DNA of 64,000 nt from positions 29,457 through 93,456 of the forward strand of contig NW_027102755.1 of the NCBI RefSeq assembly GCF_036373705.1. Direction: 5' to 3'. How positions within the stretch are numbered: the stretch's first letter is position 1; the number at the start of each line of letters is the position of its first letter. Positions 55,790 to 64,000 of this stretch are shown here, piece by piece. Source of the stretch: Amia ocellicauda. Lineage: Eukaryota; Chordata; Actinopteri; Amiiformes; Amiidae. The position numbers and the translations under genes were made by a program. The notes under the pieces are model-generated. The model saw only the letters and a program-made list of their open reading frames with translations, was not told where the DNA came from and searched no databases.

Positions 55790-56371
55790 ATGCTGAAGAA
55801 GTGGCGAGAGCAGGAAGCATTGGGTGCTTTTAGTTCCCCCCACAATAAAGAGTCTGAAGCCGCTGTTTCTGAGGTTCGCACTGAACTCAATTTAACAAAC
55901 GCCCATTTAACAAACGCCCAGAAACAGCACGTTTGCTCTTTATTGTGCCGCTTCCAGCATGTCTTTTCTCACCGACCCGTGCTCACACCTCTCATTGAAC
56001 ACCACATCCACACAGCACTGGACCACTGCGTGCGTGTCAAACCCTATCGCACCCCCTATTACAAAAAGTAGGCTGTCAATGAAGAGGTGCAGAAGATGTT
56101 GGAGCTGGGAGTCATTGAAAAGTCACAATCGGAATGGTGTAGCCCTATAGTCTTGGTGCCAAAGCCTGACGGCAGCACTAGATTCTGCGTTGATTATAGG
56201 GAGCTCAATGCAGTGTCTAGGTTTGATGCCTATCCGATGCCCCGTGTGGATGAGTTGCTGGATCGGCTGGGCGCTGCTCACGGAAAACCCGGGCAAGTGA
56301 ACAGTTGGGAGGAGGGAGACCAAGTATCTGGGGTACCTCTTAGGAGGGGGGCAGGTACAGCCAGTCGTTGA
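55790..56371 (+). pseudogene. Reverse transcriptase N-terminal part (copy 2B)
   Basis: Open over the first 93 codons like copy 2A; same stop and same loss of the Y-x-D-D region. Confidence 0.85.
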
Positions 56372-56375
56372 CAAG

Positions 56376-56783
56376 GTGACCGCTATTGCCTCCTGTCCGC
56401 CTCCTAAGTCCAAAAAGGAAGTTCGGCAGTTTTTGGGGTTTTCCGGGTATTATCGCCAGTTTCTGCCGGACTTTGCCACCCTGGCTTACCCCCTGACCGA
56501 ACTGATGCGAAAAGGTGCTCCAGATACGGTCCAGTGGACGGAGCAGTGCCAGGTGGCTTTCCAGGCGATTAAGGACCGCCTCTGCCAACACCCTTTTTTT
56601 AAATGCCTTGACTTCTCTCTCCCTTTCATTCTACAGACCGACGCCTGAGAAGTTGGAGTGGGCACGGTCCTGTCCCAGAGTGTTGGGGGTCAGGAACACC
56701 CCGTCCTCTATCTAAGCAAACAATTATCGCCCAGGAGCGTAAATATAGCACCATTGAAAAGGAGTGTCTCGCTATAAAGTGGG
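56376..56783 (+). pseudogene. RT connection and RNase H fragment (copy 2B)
   Basis: Copy of 14563-14970: QFLGFSGYYR, FILQTDA, then out-of-frame ECLAIKWAV joined to LTR sequence. Confidence 0.8.
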
Positions 56784-57036
56784 CTGTGCCCTGTTTATTT
56801 AATCCCTCTCCCTCCCCGACGGAAGCAGCTAACCGACAAGAAGGTGGACTGAGTCTATTACCCCTGTCTGCCCGGAGCACCCCGATTGTGGACACTTTTT
56901 GTTTTTGCTTTTGATTTTGTTTTTGTTTTGTATCTCCGCCCTTTTTTGACATACCTGAACAAAATAAAGCCCGGACACAACCGAAACCGGAGACTCTCCC
57001 TCTCTCTCTCCCCGTTATTTGTGTCCGGCTTTCACA
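56783..57036 (+). mobile_element. Partial 3' LTR (copy 2)
   Basis: Copy of 14970-15223 with AATAAAGCCCGGACAC. Confidence 0.75.
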
Positions 57037-57395
57037 GTAGGCTATTCAAGAAGGGGGGCTCAAAGATGGCCAGATATAAATTTATCTATTTTATTTTATT
57101 TTATTTATTGTGCTTTGTTGGCACAGTGTTTAATGTTCAGTCTTAAATACATATTTTTTAATTGTAGTTTTGTAATTGATTTTGTCTTTGAAAAGCAAGA
57201 CAAAATAATAAAAAGCACATTTTAGATTATTTAATTTATGCAATGGTGAAAAAATTGTCAAATTAACTGAAATGTAAAAAACAACAAACAAAAAAAACTA
57301 TCAAAACAATCTGATGCATTTAAAAGAACAATAACGGTCAATGCATTTGACAAATAAAAAAAACATCAAAACATTCAAAAACAGTGAAACCAGTG

Positions 57396-57608
57396 CTATT
57401 TAGAAATAATTAATACAATCATTTCCATAATTTCTTTACGTACTGTTGGAAATATACCATCTGGCCCAGGTGATTTGTTTGTTATTAATTCTGCTAGTCC
57501 CTTTACTACCTCCTCCTCATTTATCCTGATCTCTCTTAGGGTTTGACTGGACTGGTTGTTAACCTGTGGCATGTTATCTGTTTTTTCTTTAGTAAAAACC
57601 TCAATATC
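57396..57608 (-). pseudogene. LINE reverse transcriptase fragment (copy 2)
   Basis: As 15583-15795, but the motif reads KSPGPDGIFPTVRKEIME here: the conserved Asp that is Gly in copy 1 is retained. Confidence 0.72.
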
Positions 57609-58885
57609 GTCAGCTCAGCATACCTTAGTATAACTTAATATAAGCAACAGAGACGCTGCTGTGAAGGAGCGCAATAGTCTCTATAGCCACTCTGTCACAG
57701 CCACCTCAATAAATACATCAATTCATTAATCACTGTATTGACTTCAACCATTTAAACACATGTAATGTTTTGCTTTATGCTAGGGGTGGCTAACCCTGGT
57801 CCTGGATTTGAGCCCCCACCTCCCCAGGGATCTGTATTGGCAAACTGCTGAGCTGATGATATTGACTGCAAAGGGGAATCTCTCTGGAATGGTCCATTAT
57901 ACAGGGGAGCTAAAGACCTCCAGGAAAGCACTAACCTGTGGCCCTGGGGCCCTGGGGTTTGTCTGCCTAACGCTCGTCCTCTGTTCTTTGGGTCTGCACT
58001 GGTTCTGGTCCTATCTGACCAACCTGTTCTGAATAGGGCAGTGGTTCTCGACCTGCGGCCCGTCACACATGGAAGTGCGGCCCACGATATGACACCCACA
58101 TTTAACACTACAAGCGCAGAGCCGGTCAATTTGACCGTTTTGGTTATTCAAATTTGAATTATACTGTGTTCCAAAATACACTGCGCATATACCCATTCGT
58201 GACTATTCCTAACTATATGTATTAAACATGCCTACAGCGTTTTAGCTGCATAAACATGAAAATAAATAAGTTATAAACACATTTACCTAGAATAGCCAAA
58301 ATCGGGTTATTTTGACTGGTCATTTAAATACATAATAACTCAAATATAACACATAATCCTGCCTTCCCTTTACAATAGAGTCAGTCTGGCACTCAAGTGG
58401 CGATCTCTACCTGTCTACAATCTTTCATGTGCTTGAAAAACACATGCATTTGTACAGCATTACAGGTGTTTTCTTACAACTGTAGTAAGATTGAGTGGAT
58501 ACAGTGATTACCCGCAAATCAACATGGATTTGAAACGGAGATTGAAGAGAGCTCGTTTTGGAAATTGGACAAGTAAAATCATGTTCTGTGAAATTGCAGT
58601 GTCTCACCACACAATAAGATGAGTTACAACAACCTCAACTTGAACAGAATTGTAAAACTTTAAATAACGTGCTCAGGTAACCACAAAACATATGTTCTAT
58701 GAACGTTTTGTGTAATGCGCATGTGCCAAAACCATCACGTCATGATGACATACTACTTTACCGGAGTTGAGAAATTTTTTGTATTAATTAGCATGGGATA
58801 AAGTTGCTGATCATGCAAGAAAAGATGAAGTAGCCCGCGTTTGAATGATTATAGATGGGCTTTGTGGATTGCAAATAATGAAATT
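57609..58885. other. Non-coding repeat-rich stretch, copy of 15796-17072
   Basis: Same weak hAT-like words; no gene. Confidence 0.35.
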
Positions 58886-58917
58886 AATAGTCATTCTTCC
58901 TCAACTTTCATTACTTA

Positions 58918-60481
58918 CAGTGGGGGAAAAAAGTATTTGATCCCCTGCTGATTTTGTACGTTTGCCCACTGACAAATAAATGATCAGTCTATAGTTTTAA
59001 TGGTAGGTGTATTTTAGCAGTGAGAGACAGAATAACAACAAAAAAATCCAGAAAAATGCATTTCAAAAGTTATAAATTGATTTGCATGTTAATGAGGGAA
59101 ATAAGTATTTGACCCCTTCGACTTAGTACTTGGTGGCAAAACCCTTGTTGGCAATCACAGAGGTCAGACGTTTCTTGTAGTTGGCCACCAGGTTTGCACA
59201 CATCTCAGGAGGGATTTTGTCCACTCGTCTTTGCAGATCCTCTCCAAGTCATTAAGGTTTCGAGGCTGACGTTTGGCAACTCGAACCTTCAGCTCCCTCC
59301 ACAGATTTTCTATGGGATTAAGGTCTGGAGACTGGCTAGGCCACTCCTTGACCTTAATGTGCTTCTTTTTGAGCCACTCCTGTGTGTTTTGGGTCATTGT
59401 CATGCTGGAATACCCATCCACGACCCATTTTCAATGCCCTGGCTGAGGGAAGGAGGTTCTCACCCAAGATTTGACGGTACATGGCCCCGTCCATTATCCC
59501 TTTGATGCGGTGCAGTTGTCCTGTCCCCTTAGCAGAAAAACACCCCCAAAGCATAATGTTTCCACCTCCATGTTTGATGGTGGGGATGGTGTTCTTGAGG
59601 TCATAGGCAGCATTGCTCCTCCTCCAAACACGGCGAGTTGAGTTGATGCCAAAGAGCTCGATTTTGGTCTCATCTGACCACAACACTTTCACCCAGTTCT
59701 CCTCTGAATCATTCAGATGTTCATTGGCAAACTTTAGATGGGCCTGTACATGTGCTTTCTTGAGAAGGGGGATCTTGCGGGCGCTGCAGGATTTCAGTCC
59801 TTCATGGCGTAGTGTGTTACCAATTGTTTTCTTGGTGACTATGGTCCCAGCTGCCTTGAGATCATTAACAAGATCCTCCCGTGTAGTTCTGGGCTGATTC
59901 CTCACCGTTCTCATGATCATTGAAACTCCACGAGGTGAGATCTTGCATGGAGCCCCAGACCGAGGAAGACTGACAGTTATTTTGTGTTTCTTCCATTTGC
60001 GAATAATCGCACCAACTGTTGTCACCTTCTCACCAAGCTGCTTGGCGATGGTCTTGTAGCCCATTCCAGCCTTGTGTAGGTCTACAATCTTGTCCCTGAC
60101 ATCCTTGGACAGCTCTTTGGTCTTTGCCATGGTGGAGAGTTTGGAATCTGATTGATTGATTGCTTCTGTGGACAGGTGTCTTTTATACAGGTAACGAGCT
60201 GAGATTTAGGAGCGCTCCTAATGTCAGCTCATTACCTGTATAAAAGACACCTGGGAGCCAGAAATCTTGCTGATTGATAGGAGATCAAATACTTCTTTCC
60301 CTAATTAACATGCAAATCAATTTATAACTTTTTTGAAATGAGTTTTTCTGGATTTTTTTGTTGTTATTCTGTCTCTCACTGTTAAAATACACCTACCATT
60401 AAAATTATAGACTGATCATTTCTTTGTCAGTGGGCAAACGTACAAAATCAGCAGGGGATCAAATACTTTTTTCCCTCACTG
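58918..60481 (-). mobile_element. Tc1-like DD34E transposon, full length (copy 2)
   Basis: 1,564 bp between TA dinucleotides, with terminal CAGTGGGGGAAAAAAGTATT and its complement. It retains the 81 bp missing from copy 1, including the inner terminal-repeat part (AATGCATTTCAAAAG) and the sequence around the transposase C-terminus. Confidence 0.94.
59120..60130 (-). pseudogene. Tc1-like transposase, frameshifted (copy 2)
   Basis: Same [10 protein letters not shown] start (60130), Asp153, Asp244 and ENLW Glu as copy 1, with the same frameshift after DNDPKHT. The C-terminal end is preserved, in the minus-strand frame entering from 59421. One substitution, CKDEWTKS for CKEEWTKS. Confidence 0.92.
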
Positions 60482-61341
60482 TAAGTAATGAAAGTTGAGG
60501 AAGAATGACTATTTTGTCAATTAGACTTGGTTTATAGTTGTGAAAACTTGAAAAATTAAGTTCAATTAATATGTTTTTCAGTTGACTTAACTAAAAATTC
60601 TAAATGCTTATTAATTGATAGAGTACGTTGGCTCAATTTACTGCATGTTATTTCAACAGTGAGTGAACTTAACACTTCATGTTTGCTAAACTGAGTCAAA
60701 GCAACAAGATGACTTGACTAAGTCACGTTGCGTCAACAAATAATTTTTACAGTGTAGCGGTTACATTTATGATTTGAAGAAATGTGGCTTCATTTTTAGT
60801 AAGAGGCTCAACTGAGTGTAGGTCCTTGTTTTGTGAAAGTATGCCTCAAAGCTAACCATATTGTGACTGCAGTTCACCATTGGTCGTTTGAAAATATCAA
60901 ATAGCATGTGCTCTCTCTGGTTGGTTCCCTGACTAATTGAGGTAGAAAGCAGTCGTTTGCCCTCTAAAACATTTCTACTACTGCTTCTGTAGTCTCAACT
61001 GGGCTTTCCCAGTCAATGTTAGGAAATCTAAAACCCCATTATAACAGCCACTATAGCCCAATTCAAAAATCGTTTAAAGTGGTAATGTTATCTCTGAATA
61101 ACTAGTTGTGTGCAAGTTTCTATCAGCTACTTTCTGAGAACAAAAGTAGTGAGGGAGTTCAAGGGTGACGATCTCGAGTCATTGTACATTTTCCCTGCAT
61201 GCTTTGAAGACACGCGATACTTATACTACACAATACTTCAGGTCCAAGTTCAGAACCGGACAGCCGTCTTTAGACTCTTTAATAAAGGCAACCTAAATTA
61301 ATCAGTGGGCCGTAAGTCTGGGTGTCAAATAAGCACCTGGG

Positions 61342-62394
61342 CCACAACAGGAGCGTAGCCATGGGTGGGCCTGGGTGGGCCTGGTTGGGCCATGGCCCAC
61401 CTACTTACCTCTCAGGTCCACCCAATCAGAGAGTGTAAAATTTCTCCCGCGTGTTAAAAAAACATTATAAATACAAGATTCTGAAGCAATAACGTGTTTC
61501 GGAAAATCACAGGCTTTATTCCAAAGCATGGGGGCTGGTTCTTTTCAAGTCTAATGGTTACATTTTGGCTAAGTTATGCACAAGCAGGTTATAACTGGCT
61601 GTGGTAAATGTTTTTTTACATAGTGCATCACACCATGACAACTGAACAAATGTAGTTGTGAACGGAGTTCCTACAAATGGTGAAACAAAATTATTTGTTG
61701 AATTATTTCAAAAGACGAGAAGAGAACTATCAGAACAGCACATTACACAACCTGATAAATCACCAACTGCATCGGAAGAAACCAATATAAGCACTGCTTT
61801 GCATCCACAGGCCAGTGTTGAATTCGGTAAGGAAACATTTTACTGTCCCTCGGATTTATAAGGAATAGATGAGTCACCTACACGGCCAAAATTGCAGGCA
61901 TTTGCTTTAATTTGTGTTAAATCCCAAAGTTTTTCATCACAGCGGTGGTATGAGAAGTATCGCTGGATGGAATACAGCATAGCCAGAAATGCAATTATCT
62001 GTAGATATGCAGGCATTTGTTCTGATTCCCACACCGAAGAAACATTCACTAAAAATGGTTTTAAAGATTTTAAGCATTTGAATCAGAGCCGTTCAAAACA
62101 TGAAGCAAGCAATTGGTACTGTCCATCCGAAGGTTACAGACAAAGCCACACAGAAACATTTTTAATCGGTTAAATCGGGATTCCAGGAAGGCTTATTTGA
62201 GAGGAATTGTGATTAAAGCTGTGACTGACATTCTGATGTACTGCACAAAGCAGTGAATTCCAATCAGGGGTCTCAGAGAAGCTCTAAATAAAGGACATTT
62301 CTCTGAGCTATTTAAAGTAAACATGATAGTGAAATACAAACCTGTGTTGAAGAACTCCGCAAAAATGCAACACTATGAGCCCTGATACTCCAAA
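61342..62394 (+). pseudogene. hAT transposase relic with TTF-type zinc finger (copy 2)
   Basis: Copy of 19448-20500, same stop between the linker frame (61658-61861) and the zinc-finger frame (61892-62173). Confidence 0.75.
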
Positions 62395-62459
62395 AGAGCT
62401 ACTGCTTTACCATCACGCACACCTCATCACAGGGTACATTTCATGACCAGCATCAGTTC

Positions 62460-62519
62460 AGTATAGACCAGTGTCTCTATGGTTACCTTGTCCCAGTACA
62501 GACCAGTGTGTCTCTATGG
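62460..62519. repeat. 43-bp minisatellite, two units (unit 2)
   Basis: As 20566-20626; CAGACCAGTG here for CAGACAAGTG. Confidence 0.75.
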
Positions 62520-62531
62520 CTATTATTATTA

Positions 62532-62596
<65 letters not shown>
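62520..62596. repeat. (ATT)n microsatellite (unit 2)
   Basis: About 21 bp longer than unit 1, with one GTT interruption. The long Ile- or Tyr-repeat frames across it are artefacts of the microsatellite. Confidence 0.92.
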
Positions 62597-62934
62597 TCTT
62601 GGCAGATGCCCTTATCCAGTGCTATACAAATTGCAAGAATACAGTTAAGGCATCAAATATTACAAATACAAATTTACATTGTACAAAGCAATTCAAAATA
62701 TAATACATTTTACAACTTCCAATTTACACAGGTAAGTACAGTAAGTTAGGTCATACATCCTGGAACGTAAAAGCTAAGTGCTGTCAAGATGTAAGGTCAC
62801 AGTCAAGGGTTACGGGAAAGGGAGCAAGGGGGAAATCAATCAATAATACAAGTATTAGTAACACAAGAAGCATGATCAAATGCTGTGAAGTGCTATCTTC
62901 CAGGGAATAAAAGGACTAATACGTAAAATTACTA

Positions 62935-63100
62935 ATGGTTACCTATGTAGAAGCCCCAGTATAGAACAGTGTCTCTATGGTTACCTATGTAGAAGCCCCA
63001 GTATAGAACAGTGTGTCTCTATGGTTACGTAATCCCAGTATAGACCAGTGTGTCTCTATGGTTAGCTATATAGAAGCCCCAGTACAGAACAGTGCGTCTC
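62935..63100. repeat. 43-bp minisatellite, about four units (unit 2)
   Basis: Copy of 21020-21185. Confidence 0.85.
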
Positions 63101-63129
63101 TGTGTGTAGAGTCACAAACACACAGAGGG

Positions 63130-63775
63130 AATTCTAGATGGGCAGGAACCAGAACCCTTGGATGATCTAGAGCTAGAGAGGGAGGATTCCCCTGTTGTGA
63201 GACGCTCCTAGAGATATAACAAGGGTACACTTCCAGTAAGCTTAATAGAAGGGTATTTACAAAAAATATGCAGTGTATTGTCATTATAGATCACAGACCC
63301 CTTAAAAGGTATCCTGAAATTGCCTTGAATGTTTTGATATATAACCTGTATTAATTCAGCAGGTTTTCAACAGGGGGGATACTGTAAGGGATACTACTTT
63401 GTTCAGAATACGGTATTGTTACATTAAGAACACCAGAGAGGTCTAATGTAATGGATGGCTTCGCAAACCAACTGAATTACTGAATCGCCTAACCTGCTGT
63501 CCAATCGGAATGTAGCTTTCTCGAGAAAAAGGGTGGGCTGTAGTTCGGGAAGAGTAGTCGCCATGATTAGTTGAGTGTGCAAATTGGAGCTGTGTAGTGT
63601 GCAGAGGAAATAAACATGTTTTTTATATGAAAACAATGAACTTTGTTTTTGAACACTGGCCTGGAATTGTGTATCTTTTCAAGTTTTTTTTTAGAAGAGA
63701 CTGTTCTAGGTGCAAAGTGAACGGGACCCGTGTGACACGCAGTTAAGGAGAGCCCGCGTTGAACTAAGATGACTA
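63130..63775 (+). mobile_element. 3' end of an LTR retrotransposon (unit 2)
   Basis: Copy of 21215-21860 with the CAGGGGGGATAC tract, TGTAAGGG at about 63383 and AATAAA at about 63608. Confidence 0.4.
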
Positions 63776-64000
63776 CAGTGAGATTTCCTGGACAAAGCTC
63801 GGGCAAAGGATAGCGCAGGGTGCACCTGCACCTGTGTTTTTGTCAAAAAGCATTGTGATCAGAGAAGGTAAAAAGGGAAAAACGCAAGTAAGCAGCAATA
63901 GCATTTTCTTTCTTTGAAGCATAGCATGACCATAGTTTTTCTATTGTATAAGTATCTTGGTGTAGGGGTGTCTCGCCTGTCCTGTAAGATTCGGGAGGGT

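Larger units (their letters stand above)
52380..56499 (+). repeat. 4,120-bp tandem duplication, second copy (B)
   Basis: Repeats 48260-52379 and then continues into the RNase H and 3' LTR region. Its left part (to about 53150) is closer to unit 1 than copy A is. Confidence 0.95.
37701..64000 (+). repeat. Segmental duplication, unit 2
   Basis: Second copy of 1-22085, still matching at the last base (64000 corresponds to about 22085). It differs from unit 1 by a 4,120-bp internal tandem duplication, by 81 bp kept at about 59055-59135 that unit 1 has lost, and by a longer ATT run near 62520. Several open frames differ in state between the units, so they have begun to diverge independently. Confidence 0.97.

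Overview
This window is vertebrate, most likely ray-finned fish, DNA. Nearly everything recognisable is transposable-element sequence, degraded multicopy tRNA-locus sequence, or a few pseudogene or exon fragments. I see no intact protein-coding gene. The fish assignment rests on the mix of families: a DIRS-type tyrosine-recombinase retrotransposon, a Gmr1-like Ty3/gypsy element with integrase ahead of reverse transcriptase, two Tc1-like DD34E transposons, hAT relics, a CR1/L2-like LINE fragment, and an immunoglobulin light-chain V pseudogene.

The main architecture is a large direct duplication. Bases 1-22085 recur nearly unchanged at 37701-64000, starting 37.70 kb apart. The offset later grows to about 41.9 kb, because the second unit carries an extra 4,120-bp tandem duplication (48260-52379 repeated as 52380-56499), an 81-bp segment missing from the first unit, and a longer ATT microsatellite. 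About 13.2 kb (22086-35246) occurs once.

Each unit holds, in order: (i) a palindromic foldback element, complete at 35247-44476 and cut by the window edge at 1-6782. It has 2.5-2.8 kb inverted arms around a 3.9-kb centre carrying a dead DIRS tyrosine recombinase, and is flanked by the 6-bp direct repeat CACAGA. (ii) A decayed Gmr1-like element (5' LTR, gag pieces, integrase, reverse transcriptase without its catalytic core, partial RNase H, partial 3' LTR). It is interrupted by Tc1-like fragments and by a tRNA-array segment with tRNA-Ile(AAT), intron-containing tRNA-Leu(TAA) and tRNA-Arg-like sequences. (iii) A LINE RT fragment. (iv) A nearly complete Tc1-like transposon inserted at the centre of a short palindrome. 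(v) A ZMYM-like hAT relic, ATT microsatellite, a dispersed 43-bp minisatellite, and the 3' end of another LTR element.

The single-copy middle contains more of the 43-bp minisatellite, a possible two-exon gene tail (25.4-25.65 kb), an Ig light-chain V pseudogene (27.2-27.7 kb), a 692-bp hAT-type MITE with a target duplication, a THAP-domain fragment, the best tRNA gene of the window (tRNA-Arg(TCT) with intron, 33566-33656), a broken tRNA-Arg, and a solo Gmr1-type LTR with a clean 5-bp target duplication.

The most promising undescribed object is the 9.2-kb foldback element in tRNA-array spacer. Other notable observations are the reversed pol order, and a tract in the 4.1-kb duplication that appears converted by a neighbouring paralogue.
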